Positions 12,601 through 27,600 of a stretch of DNA of 64,000 nucleotides are shown here, piece by piece. The stretch's first letter is position 1. Every line of letters starts with the position of its first letter. The stretch is taken from assembly GCF_918797505.1 (NCBI RefSeq), contig NC_092793.1:3916366-3980365 (forward strand). Reading direction: 5' to 3'. The position numbers and the translations under genes were made by a program. The stretch is from Bemisia tabaci (lineage: Eukaryota; Arthropoda; Insecta; Hemiptera; Aleyrodidae). A model generated the notes under the pieces. It was not told the DNA's origin and did not search any database. It saw only the letters and a program-made list of their open reading frames with translations.

Positions 12601-15600
12601 AATTAAAACTTCACAAAAATAACTCGATAAAAAAATCCAATCAGATGGTCGACTTTTCTCAAATCCTGATTTTACGACCGATTTTTCCTCAAATCCTGAT
12701 GAAATCGGGATTAAATCCTGATTGACCTCAAATCCTGATAGAATCCGGAAAATACTGATGCTAGACACCCTGCTTATAGCCATGTTTGCTTTATTATCAA
12801 GAATGGTTAAGTTTAAAAATTACCTCCTCCTCAGTAATTTGGATATCTGAGCAGCCTTTAATTCTCAGCATGAGAGCTTCCTGCAGCATTTGACGGCACT
12901 TTGCTCTGATTGGCTCGTTGTCTGGTGTTTTTGGAGTTGTTGGAGTATCTTCTGACACCCGCTTTGATGCGCTGAGGTCACTCTTCCTCTTGTCAATTTT
13001 CTGTGCTGGTTTCGGTTTTTCCTTTTGTTCTTGCTTTACTTCTTTCACACTCGGTCGTTTTACTGTGATCTGTTTGGAAACAGGAGTCTGAGCAGCCGAT
13101 GGTGGAGTTTTGTTTAAGCCCCTTGAAAGGATTGCAATTGGAGTTTTCCCAGCTTGATTAGGAGTGATCGTTTTTAAAGTTCCAGTCATGGTAAGAGTTT
13201 GTTGTTTCAAAACTTTTTGAGTCGGTGCAATCTATGATAAAATAAAAAAAAATTAACATAAGAAATCACAAAAATCATTAAAATGAACTGCAAAAGCAGA
13301 TATGAAAAAAAAAAAAAAAAAAAAAAGGTTGAGGGCATGCCTTTGAAAAATCTCAGTCTGGAAAATGAACTAATCCTGTGAGGCTGAAAATATTAAATGA
13401 AGTCGAAAAGTCATTCGATCCTTTATGATTTTATAGACTTTTGGTTCTTTTTGTAATTTTTGTTGTTTTTATGGAATTCAAAATCGACTTACATGGTTGT
13501 TTAGAAACTATGCTGACTTTGCGTAACTTTTCTGTTTAGAAAACTTTCAAATAAAATGTGTATACTGATCTCATTTTCACTTGCAGGCAACACTTCAGCC
13601 TCCGTAAAAATTAAGCAAAACGTCATTGAGGAAGCCACAGACCTTAATAGAGAATTGGCATGAAATATTTTTATTGTTTCATCTGAGAGTGTTTAATGAG
13701 CTGAGTCTGCAGTATTTTTTTTTTTTACTTTTTTACTGATACAAGAAATTATAGGAAAACATGTTAATGTTCAAAGTTGTGTAGAAGTTAACTTCAGGTT
13801 ACTTTAATTACAACCTTTGCTGAAAAATTGATTTCATTTTTATCATTTGAAAAGGTAACGGTGAAAGTGTCATGCCTAGTTAGTGGCTATTCTTGCAAAT
13901 TGGTGACACTACTTTTGCCTCCATTTAGATCCGATATAAACTATTGATCATACATTGGACCTACTGCCTCAATGAATATCAATTGTTTTACACGCATTTA
14001 AATGGACCAATCCCAATGTTACCAACTTGCAAGAACCTAGAAATGCAATGTCGGCACTTGGTACTTCAAAAACCAAAATTGAATCTCACCTGAGTTTTAG
14101 ATGAATTCTGTGGGGTTACACTAGCCGCTTTCAATGATTGTTGGATTGTTTGTTGCTTAGCCTGTATTGTAGCTTGTGATGGTGCAGTGCTTGATGTTGG
14201 AGTTGTCGGTAAACCTGACTTAGGCGTCGTTACTGTTGATGTTGAGGCTGGAGCCAATGTAGCTGCTCCACTGAGAATAGTTCCAGAGGTAGTTGCAACA
14301 GTAACAGTGACAATTCGATTTCCATCTTTGACTGGCTGTGGGGTCTTCTTGGGAATGGGTGCCAATTTACGTTGCTTACTGTAGAAATCTGTAGAAGGAT
14401 GATCTTTTCGCATTACTATGTGACAGGTTGGGTGAAGGTACAACCATTGTTTCAGACTTCCAATAGTTGGTGCCATATTATCTGTAAAAAGTGAAGAGAA
14501 AATATATATTATGATGCTGGTCACCTGAGATTCACAAGCAGCAGAAGAGAGCATAGAACAGCACTATCAATTGAGCTAGCCTAGTTCCATTTCCAACTAA
14601 GCAGGCAAAAGAGGGCCAATCGTACTTTCACCTTAAACAAACTTTCATCCAAGCCTATGTGACTTGACTTTTCTTCTGATCATGAGCTCAGTAAAACAGT
14701 TGACAAAAGTTACATTGGAGAATCTTTATATTCTGTTAAAATGATTGATGGATTCATCTAAGATTGCAATGGTTCCTCTTCCAAAGTGCAACTTCTATGA
14801 AAGAATCTTGAGTAATCATAAAGCTGCATGAAAGTTATTACCCTTCACTTAGAATTCATAACTTTTCATTCACAGATGATTTTATGCACCTGGAGGAATA
14901 CTTGAATTTAAATTACTTACTAGAAAATACACGCCCTGTGTGCTTTTCCAACATCATGACATGCCTATCAAGCTTCTTCGAGGATCCTTTTTCATTTTTC
15001 TCCTCCAATTCTAGGAAGGTGTCAACATGAGCATCGATGCATTTTTCCGAACAAAAGATACCATCCACGGGTGCATTTTCCTGACAAACGTGACACCGCT
15101 TGGCACTGATGCGAGACCTAAAAAATAAGTAAAAACAAGCATTTTTGATTTGAAATTGTAGATAAGATATAACACAAAGATTATGAATTCCATTGAGAGT
15201 TGAAGACGTTCTTAGATAAAAGATTATGCAGATAATTTGCAGGATGAACGATATTTGTAAAAAGGTCATGGATCTGAAGCTTTGAGTTAGGTCGAGGAAA
15301 ACTGCTCGTCTGAAGTTTCAAAGGTGAGAAGCTGAACAAAAAAAAAAAAAACCTCGTCACTTTTATGCCTGGCCCTGCAATGACTTGCAATGGCGCCCCT
15401 GCAAGAGGGTACTTAACCCAAGACTTGAAAAAAAAAACAAAAGACACAAGACAACTGCTCCACTGGAGTAGAAAATGTTGAGGTGGACTGAAGGGTAAAT
15501 AATACAGCCAGAGCTGGTGGTGCACAGTTGTTCAAACCTGACTTTTGGTGAATTCTGTGCAACTTTGATGACGTTTCTAGGGGCCAACTCACATGAGTGG

Positions 15601-18600
15601 TAAAACGAGGTTTTTGTGATTTACCTAGATCAAGTTTTCCTGCAAACCATACTGAATGTATGTGGAGGTTGTAACTTAGGGCTTACTCAAAGTTACAATT
15701 GGATTGCATTTTGCAAAAAGGAACCACTAGCATTGCAATGATGCTAAGATTGTGCAACTTCATCTTTTGCAATAAAATTGCGGAAATCGTGAAAAACTAC
15801 GAAATTTAGACGGTAATTTTTGTCTTAAATTTACAGTTTTTAGCGAGTAAAATAGAAACTATGAATGGATAATCGGGTTTTTCCTCCAAGACAAAAGAAG
15901 TTGCACAATCTTAGCAACATTGCAATGCTAGTGGTTCCTTTTTGCAAAATGCAATCCAATTACAAGTTAGTTTCAATTCACCTCAAAATGGCAACATGAA
16001 CAAGTAATTCGCAGTATACTTACTCAGTAGAAATCGACCTATTAAGTCTAGATGAAGGGTCTTCAATATTTGTAGAGTGGACTTCTGATCCTTTTCTTTT
16101 TTGAATGACTTTCTTGGATTCAGCTTGGTCTGGAGTTTTCTTCACCTCTTTGGACGCTGCAAGTCCTTTGCCATCCTGCGGTTTCTTTTCCTTACATTGA
16201 GGACACACCCATTCGATTCCTTTCTTCTCCATATCCTCACCTGCAAGAAGAAGATTTTTTGTTGCAAACTATGATTCCTAGTTTATTAATCAATTCCAGA
16301 AAGACAAAGACATTGAATCACGTAGACCGTGTGGTACAGGCGGAGCGAAGCAAGTCTCTCGGAGCCCCATGATGGGCGGGAAGGGAAGGGGAGAGAGCGT
16401 GTGTCCCAAGCACTCGAAGAGACTGCAGAGAGGCAATGGAGAATTCATGCCTGCGCTCGGTTTTTCACGAATATCTCGTTTAAAGTCCATTTTCAGACAA
16501 AATTCCTAAGAAGAAAAGTTTTAGAACACATAATTTTACACCAGAATAGCACTGTTTTATTTTTCCGAACTAATTATTAACCGAGGAAAAAAGCCTCACA
16601 ATCCGACAAAAATTCACTGGAGCCAATACTGCGCATGCGCAGATGTGCGCAACTGGGACACACAAACTCATCGATGCGGGTCGGTGCCACCACTCATCGG
16701 CACGCAAATTTTTAAAAGTTGTCTCGCCTTCCGTAACACAGGATGCACGGTCTACGTGATTCAATGTTTTAGCAGAAAGATCAATGACCAGCTGATTGCT
16801 AGAGGCCTGGATGTTTGCGAATGCTAATCATGCTTTGAGCTCATGAATTTTGCAAATTTCGGATGTTATCATAGTGAGGTAGAACTCACAATCAGATACA
16901 AATGCAAACCTCCTTGCTCAAAATCAAATTGCAAATTTTAGCCAACTCTAGAATTTAGGGCTCAAGATGTGAATTTTACAAATGTCCAAATATGCAAATA
17001 CAAATTCTGCAATTTTATTTAACCTCAAGATTTTAGGGTGCCCTTTGATTGCGTATTGACGCACATTATGGGCGATTCAACAGGAATTTAAAATTTGTGG
17101 GCAAGCAGCTTGTCACGTCACCTGACACACCAATTGATGAGCCCTCCATTGATACACAGGGTGTGCAAAAAAAAAGTAGCCACCTTGAATATCTCTTGAA
17201 CGAATTTGAGTGTCAAAACACGCCAAAACAAAGGTTCAATATTTTGAAAGGGGACTTCTCTTTCGTACATTTGCACTTTGGGGTCCCCATATTGGCATTC
17301 GGCGCTTCTTGATACTCGAATTCGTCCAAAAGATATTCAAGGTGGATACTTTTTTTTGGCACATCCTGTATAATACAATCTAGACTGGGCAAATGGCTGA
17401 AATTTCGTCGGCTAGGAGTTTGTAGGTGCAGTTAAAAACACCGTTTTTGGCCCTGCCAGTAGCTATGCTGACAGCCTTCTTCATCAGATGAGTGAGGTAA
17501 ATTACAGCTTTAATTATAGGTTTATTACGAGGATCATTACAGGTTTTAGTTATTTATTTCGCTTTCAATTTTGATTTTTAAAATTTAATATCTGAGTGAA
17601 GTAGATAGGAAATACTTTCACTAGAACTTTTAAAACTCAGGTAGCAATGGCCAAAGTGCAAAACCACGTTTCTCCGTTTGCAATGTTGCAGACTTCCTGC
17701 CATACTTTATTTTTTTTTTTTGAAATGGTAGTCAACGTAATTCCTTTAAAACTGCCTTGATTTTTCTTTCCTGCTAGGTAATACTCGGTAAGAATTTCAA
17801 GCTATAAATTGGCTTTTTCTCCCTCGAAAAAATAAAATAGGAGTGGAAAATTTGAAACACAGGGATGGAGATATGCAGTTTTGCACTTTGGCTATTGAAA
17901 TGTTGAGCCTTTTCCTTCATAGATTTATTATTATCAACCAAAAAAACCCAAAATAAGGGTCCCTTAAAAGAGTAATAGGAGCACCTTTTGGTTTTCCTCA
18001 TTAAAATAACTTACCCATTGCTTTTGTGATGCCCACACAAGATCCATGGAACCATTCTTCACAAGTATCACAACAGATCATGAATCTGAAAAAAAAAATG
18101 AAATATACATTCAAACAGTCGATTAGAGACTCCTAAAGGTTTAGAGAATGGATAATAAATTAAAACGAACATAATGAATTGAGAAAAACATTCTCAAGAG
18201 TAAGTTCGACTCTGTAAGTGTTTTTCTTATTCCCATCCATACGTACGTTAGATTTGTTTTTACCGCATTCTCTGCCTCTCCGAGACGCATGACCACCACC
18301 AGAGAATTAACACTCCAGTTTTTCATGTAAAACTCCCTGTTACCATTCTTTCATTGGGCACTCTCTCTTCAAGCCCTCTTGGGAGGAACCCGATCAAGCA
18401 TCTCCTTTAGCAGTCTTTTTTTCACCATCCCATAAAATGACCATACCAGACTTGCTGTTCCGTCACGATGTCAAACACAATGTCATTCTTGATACCATTA
18501 TCTGACGCACTCTATCAAATTATCAACCCGATCTCATCTACAAGTTTCTGCCTCCAAATCATTCCCCCTTCTTTCGACTGATTTCACTGTCTATGATGGT

Positions 18601-21600
18601 TTTGACGACTGGGCTTTTGAGGCAAACTGGTTTCTGATATATTTGACAAACACAATTAAAATGTTTGACACAGGTTGATTGTTTCATATTGATAGAGTGC
18701 GTCAGATCAAGGAAGTTGAAAATGACAATGGGCCTGTTGCAAACTTTCGCTAGAGCAAAACTAAGAGTTGTTTCATATAGATGATGCCTCAAAAATCACG
18801 ATGAGCGCATTGGCACAGTCTGAAATGCGCTCATAACTTCACAATCTGCGCAAGAAATTTGCGGTTTTTTGAGCTTCCCGCTTCAAAAACGATACTATGG
18901 GACAGGTGAACATTTTGTCAGAGGAGTCGTTCCATCATCGGCAATATTCATCATGACTGACGGCAATCCGCCAAAACACGTGTGATGGGACGAAATAACA
19001 CCTGACCAGGATAAGACCAGATAACAATCGGCGTTTTTACGTTCATATTTTCCTCGCCCGCTTTGACTGACCTTGAACTCTCCGCGCAGAGCTGCGGAAG
19101 CGTCTGCCATGATGAATATTGCCGACGATGGAACGACTCCTCTAACAAAATGTTCACCTGTGCCGTAGTATCGTTTTTGAAGCGGGGAGCTCAAAAAACC
19201 GCAACTTTCTTGCGCAGATTGTGAAGTTATGAGTGCATTTCAGACTTTGCCAATGCGCTCATCGAGATTTTTGAGGCATTATCTATATGAAACAACTCAT
19301 AGTTTTGCTCTAGCAAAAGTTTGCAACAGGCCCATTGTACTCGACGTCACGACCAAACAGCTCGTCAAGCTGGTCAGCATGGTCAAGGTAACAGGATGAT
19401 GGAAGAGAGGCTGCCAAAGCAGATGCTTGATTGGGTTCCTCCTTGGAGGAGATAAAGGGGACATCCAGAAAAGGGTGGTGACAGGGTATTTTAAATGAAA
19501 TGAAGGAGTGCCAACTCCCCGACTGGTTCTGGGAGGACCCAGTGCTGTAGTGATCAGACGTCACAGAGCGCCATAAAAGCGACTATTAAATAAGTATGAT
19601 TATTTTGAAAAACCAGGATCTATCTAGCTTCAAGTAATGAGAATGTCACTATAAGATATAGTAAAAAGCTCAAAAAAAGAAAGGCAAAATCGTTGAGGAG
19701 GAAAGTTATCATCTTTGCTCCATTAATGCATATCCATTTACGCAGTCTTTGATGTAGAGTTGAACTCCTGTTAAAGACAAAGGGAGAAAAGCTGCTTATT
19801 ACAGTAAGGAAAAATAAGTTATGTAACTTACCTATTGTTGTGGGGTTTTTTACAAATACACCATAGTCTATCTGGGTCATCCTCAGAGTTCCAGCTCTGA
19901 TCATCCTCGCTTGGAAGGTTGTCGTCTAAAGCTGCAGCTATTTCATCTCCATCCAAATTTTCATTCCCAACTCTGAAAATTATTCAAATATAAAAGGAAA
20001 TTCGAAAAAATTTATACACAGCAAATGAAAAAATAAAATACTTTACCTCATTATTAAATATTTTTGGAGAATACAAAGTTACACACACCAAAAAAAGTTA
20101 GCTGCGACTGTTTGGAAAAGTTCAATGGAAATACAGTTTTAAGAGAAAACAGGAAAAATTTTCTTGATGTTTACTTGTTACCGCTAAATTCCTTGCTACT
20201 TCATTTCATCTTTGTAGCTTTTTCCTTTTATTCCGGAAGATTCCTTTTTGGGGGGTTTCTGAAAACCTTTGCTTTTTCATTACCCTCTACTTACTTAATA
20301 TTCATTTAATCCCCCGAATTTCTTTTCCCCCCAAAATTTCGAGGAAAAAATTACTTCACAGACCCTAGCAAATTAAAATATAAAATGATGAAAACACTGA
20401 AAATGAAAGAGACATAAGTCTAATTTCTGAAAGTGAATTTAGTTCAGTTTTGGACTTATTGCCGACCTCCATTACAACAACACAAAATTCCCTCCGGGCG
20501 ACAGAGCGTCTACAACATTTGGTTTTCATGCTGGCAGCAATGACGACCACATCCAAATTCTCAGCCCACCTCCCGAGGTGGATCAAAAAATGGCTGGCTG
20601 CGAACACTGGTCATAATTGGACATATTTCTGCCAAACAGAACTATGTGCATTAAGACATGAGCCCTGAGACCCATAAGAATATATGCATAACAGGGCTCA
20701 CGTCATAATGCACACAGTTCCGTTTGGCAGAAATACTTCCAATTCAATAAGCAACTGAGTTTAGTTCTTGACTTCAGCTGAGTATTTTTCTCTTTTGGGT
20801 TGTAACCCTGCCAATCTGGTCGAATAGGCAGACCGTATCTACTCGCAAAAATTTGCATAAGCTAATTTGGAAATTGGTTTTGGTAGAAACAAAAATCTTA
20901 CAGATTAAAGTTTATGTTTAAGTACTTTACCTGTTCCCAGGGTTTTTCTTTTCATTTGACCTCCTTCTGTCTTGTTTTTTAGCACTGGCTGGCTTCTTTG
21001 GAGTACCAACTGCTGGCTTAGAATCCAAATCTAACTCAGCACCATCAGTGTAAGCTGTGTCATACTTAGGATTAACTTTCCTTTCTCTTCCAGTGCCCCG
21101 CGCAGCGGGGGACTCCTGGAGTAGAGATTTCTTACGCGACAAAGGAGCATCTGATAAAAAACTTGGGGACAGCAAATTATTCATGTCCAGATCTCTTTGC
21201 TGGTTCATGGGGGCTTCAGAGGGCTGGTTAATTTTTGTGGTGAGGACTTTATCGCCAGTTTTCGGCGAGATGACTTTCAAATTGTTGCTGAGTGTCATTT
21301 GCTTGAAGGAAAGGGATTTTGCCCCTGGCCTTTTGGAGATTTGAGGTGATTTTGAGATCATGTCATCTTGATTTGATGCAAAAACTACAGGAAGATTATT
21401 GAGATCAAGTCCTGTGCTACTATCCGCAACAGGCTGTAAAATGAAAATACAACAAATTATCAGGTTTGGAAAATAATACAATGAGAGGTAGAAAAGCAAA
21501 ATTATGTATCAAGGAATTTTCCATAAAAACGGTCTAGGTTTGTTGTTTTGAAGTGGCAAAGTCATGGTTTTTCAGGGATTTATTTATGTTTGTGGCATTG

Positions 21601-24600
21601 CTGTCTTTGCTATAAATATGAAAGTGTGTGGAGGATATTTAGACTGTGGAGATTTTGAAAGACTGTTGTTGGACTTTAAATTTTAACCTTGTTACTTACT
21701 GTAGAAGACGAATAAAGAAGGATGAGAAAACAAAAAGAATGAGAAAGAAGTATAGGAAGAGAACTTTAACACTGATAAACAAGCTTGATAATTATTTTCT
21801 TTTTTGTGTGTGTGTCTGCTGCACGAGATGGTTTTAGAATTTCCAAGGAAACACTCAGATCCATAGAAACATTTTCCCTAACTATAAAACTGCACAAGAA
21901 AAATTTTGAAGAACTTAGTGAAACTAAAAAAATTAATGAATGACGAATTTCCTATGTTGTTGTACTGATCTGCCACGAAAAAAAAAAGTACGAGGTAGTG
22001 CCGGTTGGGCTCTATTTATTCAAAATACATCACGATGGGTAAGAAAAAGGAGCCGACCGGCTAAAACTAATCCACCTCTTAATTTGAATGTTGGAAACGC
22101 TCAGAAGCACTACTTTGGCAGGTTGTCTGGGATTTAGATCGTTTTTTTTTCAAGTCAAGGACTCGCTTGATAAACCTATGTATACTATTCCATTTTTCCT
22201 TTGTCTCGATGCTTGATAATAAATTTTTACAACAATAACCAAACCAGATTTTACACTGGACACTTGAGAATAAGAATGATCACAAGATCTTCAATTTAGA
22301 ACGGAAAAGATCACCAGTGATTTGTAAGTCTAAGCCTTTTCTTGACACAGTTATGAGTCATAGAGAAAACTACTAACAAATGTAGATAGATGGTGCTCAA
22401 ATGGCTGGCAACACTTTACATTTGAAATGAAATTCAAAGAAACAAAAAGAGCAAACACACATTAACCTCAAAATATAAACAAACATGAACTTGAAGTTCA
22501 CTGTCTCCAAGGTAACATGTCAGGGTCTAGAGTAAACAACTATTTTTGGTGTAATACAGTCTCTAAGAGGTGCTTAGGAAAACTGAAAAATATATTTTCA
22601 TCGAGTTCCTCAGTTGTATTTCCTTGTTTTGACCAGTGAAGAATATTTCAAAAAATTTAAGCAGAAATTCAAATCTTCCATACATTTTTATAACAGCCAA
22701 TAAGACCTACCTTCAACATTAGAAATGTATGCAGCAAGCTATTTTCTCTTCAATAACACATTTTTTTTATTAATTAGTAGGAACATATTATTATTTTTTG
22801 GGTTAAAATTCCAAAAAACCATTTTTAGTGATTTAACAGACAGGACGTACCAAGTCCTTTACAATCGAGGACTTAGGTGCAAAAAGGGTTCTTCTCAGTT
22901 ACAGCGTTAAAGATTATCCTTCCACAGTTTTAACTTGACGAGAGACAAAATATTGGAAGAGAGATGGAAATTTGTCTGAATATTGTACCGTAATGCGGTT
23001 TTTTCAATCCACTAAAGACAAATAAAAATAGGGGACTATTGAAAAATTGTATGATTAATTTTACCAATTCTTCCTGCAAATTTTGAGAATGATGTATTAG
23101 AGATCCATCGCTTGAGACAGCGATCATATCAGGGTTGTAGTTCAGCTCGTGTAACTTGGCAACCATAGCCTCACTGTTATCTGTAAAATAAAACAACAAA
23201 ATCTGAGAAAAAAAGGATCAAAAGAAAACTTAATTGACAAACTAGTTTATCTTTGACACACAGCAGATTAATCACAGTTAAATTTACATACGGGAAAAAA
23301 CCCAAATTATCTAAGGAAAAGGATTTAGAGGCAATCAAACTAATTACCTGGGCAATGGCCCAGTAGAAAATATATGAAAAGCAGTACTACAATATTTATT
23401 TTTTCTACAAAACTTGAACACAACACAGCAGACAAAATGGTTTATCAGTGGACAAATGATGGTCATGTTGCGACTTTAGTGCATAATGTAACGGGCAATA
23501 AGAATTCCTCATTTCTAATTAACCAATTAATACTTCCACAAATTTTCTAGTATCCAGTTCCAAATGGATAAAAAAAAATCTGTACTCAGATCTGGATCGG
23601 AATCCGGTGATATGGAAAATAAATTTCTGCTAAACTCTACTTGGCAACAACAGCAACCCTGTGCTGACTCCTATTTAAGCAAAACATTCTGAAAATGATG
23701 TTCTAGACCTATTTTAAGTTAAATCCAGCAATTTGAGAGTATGATAAACTTTTAAAAAACTATGATTTCATAACTTTAGTAGATTCAATTTTGATCTGAT
23801 TTAATCTACTATCCACCATTACTGCACTGTAGTGGACATCTAACATTGAGTCGTTACATTGTAGAAAAGTGTACAGGAGCTTAAAATTAAAAACCTCTAA
23901 TATGAAGCAAAAGATGATGTAAGAGGAAAAGGGGGAAAAAAGGGCTTATGCCAGAGTAAAACCTGTGGTTATTTTTTAGGACTATAATGTTTATGCACAG
24001 ATTTCAGTAGAAACCGAGTTGAACAAAGGACCATCACCAAGAGAACACATCTATTAACCAATTAAAATTGTTGAAATCAAAAGCCCATTTGTAGCATCAT
24101 GAAGAGAAAGCAAACCGATTTTTCTCTTAATACACTGCAAGACAACAAAAGCATCAGTGATTATACAGAGCTAACATGCAGCTTGAGTTACGCAGGATCA
24201 AACATAAAAAGAATGGTAACCACTCGTAACGAAAATGGTTAGAGGAAAGAAAGCTTGAAAAATGATGGTGAGACAAATTTTATTCTTGAAGGCAAAATAT
24301 GTTGCGGATTAACATCTTGAGAGTTTAGAGTGGACTAATGAGGCAGAGAAAAATGGTATTTTGATAGTTTGTCTGTCATGCAGTGCACTTAAAATTGAAA
24401 AACCTCCCGCAAATTGTTTGTCAAACAGTGAAACTTGGGTAAAAAAAATTTCATTCACTCTCATTTGGACTGCATTTTGCAATTTGGACCTATAAATTCC
24501 GGCTCATCAGAAAAAACACTTGGTAATTGCACATACGTTGGAACGGAATTTATAGTTCCTAATTGCAAAATGCAGTCCATTTGGAGTAAGGCATTACTGC

Positions 24601-27600
24601 TTTTCGAAAAATACATTCACCTCCTGCGGTCAAATGTAATGTAGATCAATGCTAGGCACTAAATACAGTGCAAATCATTGTTTCTTTTCTATTTTCCATT
24701 TTTATTTTATTTTCTTTATTTACAGAGCAAAAGGCACGAACAAAATTAAAAATAAGTTATTCACGCACTTGCAAAGGTTTTTTTCCTGGGCTCTAGATAT
24801 TTTTAGATGTATCTCTGAATGAAGTAAGGTCTAATATTTGCCTTGAGTTTTCCTTTATCTTCTTAGAGACAAAGTAAACAAACAAACAAACAAACACAAA
24901 AAAAAAAAGAATAATTTTTTTCGAATTTCAAAACAACAGAGACTCGACCACAAAATATGGAAGTTATGAGCATCCGTTTGTTTGATATCACTCAGGTATC
25001 TGAGTTTCTATTTCACCTACAGTTACTTGATTTTTCTGTTTATTTTGATAGTTAGCAATCTTTTTGATTCTTTCAATATCTTCTAAAACACAAATTATAT
25101 TTTACTATACAGACAATAAATCAGCAGTGAACAAAGAATTCACCAATGCAGATGTGATCAATTTGAAAATGCACAGAACAGAAAACAGAAGCAAAACTAC
25201 ATGAAAAAAAAAACGCACACCAAGGAAAAAACCATAAAAAAATTAGTTTTAGGATAGCTCAATCAGCATAATATATACATACTTAATCAACGAATGGTAT
25301 AAAATTTAAGGGGAAAAATTAATAACAAGCTGAATACTAGCAAGCTGAGTCTTGGTGACGCCCTAAGCCCTGAAAAACTCCCGATCGATATCCTGGCCGG
25401 TTTGCGTTTTTTGGGTGGAGAAAGTGCCCTGTGGGAAATGCAACTGTCACAAAATAGACCTTAAATGTTCAAAAATCTGGTGTAGAGGGTCACAGGACTC
25501 ACCATAGCAATTTGCTTTTTATGGATGTTTTTCCTTAATTGGCTGAAGTGAACGTTTAGTTCCTGGACTGACTTGACCTTCACAGTTTTGATTCAAATAA
25601 AATTAAAAAGATATAATAAGGGGACCAGAAAGTTTTGAGATGCCAGCTGCTTTTTTCTAGATTTTTTTCTTTAGATTTAAATACCCAATTTCCATAATAA
25701 TTGACTGGAAAATGCCAAGCTTCCCGGATAATTTGTGAGTTACTAGAGAAAAAAAAATAAAAGAGAAGCACCACCCTTTTCTGAATATTTCCTCAAATCC
25801 CTCCTACTTCTCATGATTAGTGTGATCCGCAAATTCCAAGGATGAGATCAAGCTCTTTCTGCACCTCTCATCAATAAACTTGGCGCATGTTTATGAGAGA
25901 GTACCAGCAGCCATTGATTTTGATTTACTGAGAAGTTTTTCACATCTTCGGGTAGATAAATGTTGCTGTCAACTTTCTCTAACTACCTGGTTGCATGAGA
26001 AAATATAAAAAGGAAAGTAAAAGAAGAAATAGATTCTACAGTTGCAAGAAGCTGCGGACAAAAATATGTTTGTCAAACCTAGACATGGACTGGTACATAA
26101 AACGTAAGGCTATATAAACGAGTGGTAGAAGTGGAGAAAAACATTAGTTTAACAAACCTAGATTTTTATCATCAGGTTTTGTTAGATTTTGTTCGGTGCT
26201 AATTCTCCTTATAATATCGGGAGCAGAGAAAAGTTCCGGCCCGACGACAAGAGGAGCAGAAACTGTTTTAGGCGCTTGCTTCTTTCCGGAGGTTGCCGGT
26301 TTAGTTTCGACATTAGAAGTTTTAACTTCAACTGGCCCTCCAGAAGACGAAACGAAGGCGACACCTCAAAAATCAAAAGCATTGGTATTTTGTTAAGATT
26401 ACAACTAACTTAAAGCTCATAACTCAACCTTGAAAGACATATATATTTTTATCATACCAGGAATATTACATGAAACAATTATATGATCTTGCTAGGAAAC
26501 AGATGTGAGACACAGAAGAGTGTTAGAGGTTTAGAGAGGATTACACAAAAATATAAAACAGAAACAAAGGAAGGAGCAAAGAGACCAGTTTGTTATTCAA
26601 GACCTCACCTTTGTAATTTACAGTTCATGCCAAAAAGAAAGTACATTATAAAATTGATACCACTTTTGAATATTGTCACTTAAGAAACAATCCTGTCTGA
26701 CCTAAACATCAGGATATTGCAATTCCACAAAAGAAATGCATTCTAGGAATTCAAACACAGTCTCCTACACACAGTGAAATATACAAAGAAACGACGTAGT
26801 GATATAGTATCCCAAAGTAAATATTCTCAATTGGGATTCAATTAGCAATTTAAAGATTTACCTTTGATCTACTTTTCAAAGGTGGTATTAATACATATCG
26901 ACATTTTTCTACTCCTCTGTAACATTTTCAGAAGTGCATTAAGCTGTATTGATTCTTCAGTGACAATATGTAAGGGTTGAAAACGTAAATTTAGAATAGA
27001 CATGAGATGAAGTGAACAAGAGAAAAAAAAGAAGAAAAGAAAACGAGAAAAAACGAAGGGATATTTGTAGCTGCCAAAATCAGGCCTCCCTTAAAGTTTG
27101 GCTATTTCTGCGAGATGACCAATTTCAACCCTTACCCATATGTATTCCTCTACAAGTTGAAAATTGTTCAGGTAAAGAAAACAACACGAGGATATAAATT
27201 CACATGGAAATTGAGGAAATATCCATTGATCAATCTTTGGTACAAAATGAAAATGGGTGAAAAAAGAGAAAAGGAAATTAACATTGAAGGTGTGAAAATT
27301 AGAGTTAGTGCATGATTATGTGTATCTGTTTATGTATCAAAAATTGTTTCGTTGCCAAAACATGTATTTCAAACTAATTCTTATTTTGATAACTTCAAGA
27401 ATTTTACTGAAGATGTTCAGGTCATGCCTCGCTGTGAATCTCATTAAACCAGGGAGCATTTTGTCGAGAATGACTTGATGTATTTCAGCCAAGTTGACCA
27501 AGGCTGTTCCCTGTGGTGACCTAGTCTAGTTAAAATTATACTTTGTTGAGAATATAAATAAGTTGAAAGAAATCTTAAATAAAATAGGGACAAATAAAGA

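Noticed and set aside
18895..19194. 99-codon minus-strand ORF
   Set aside because: Sits inside the palindromic element and has no domain; open by chance.
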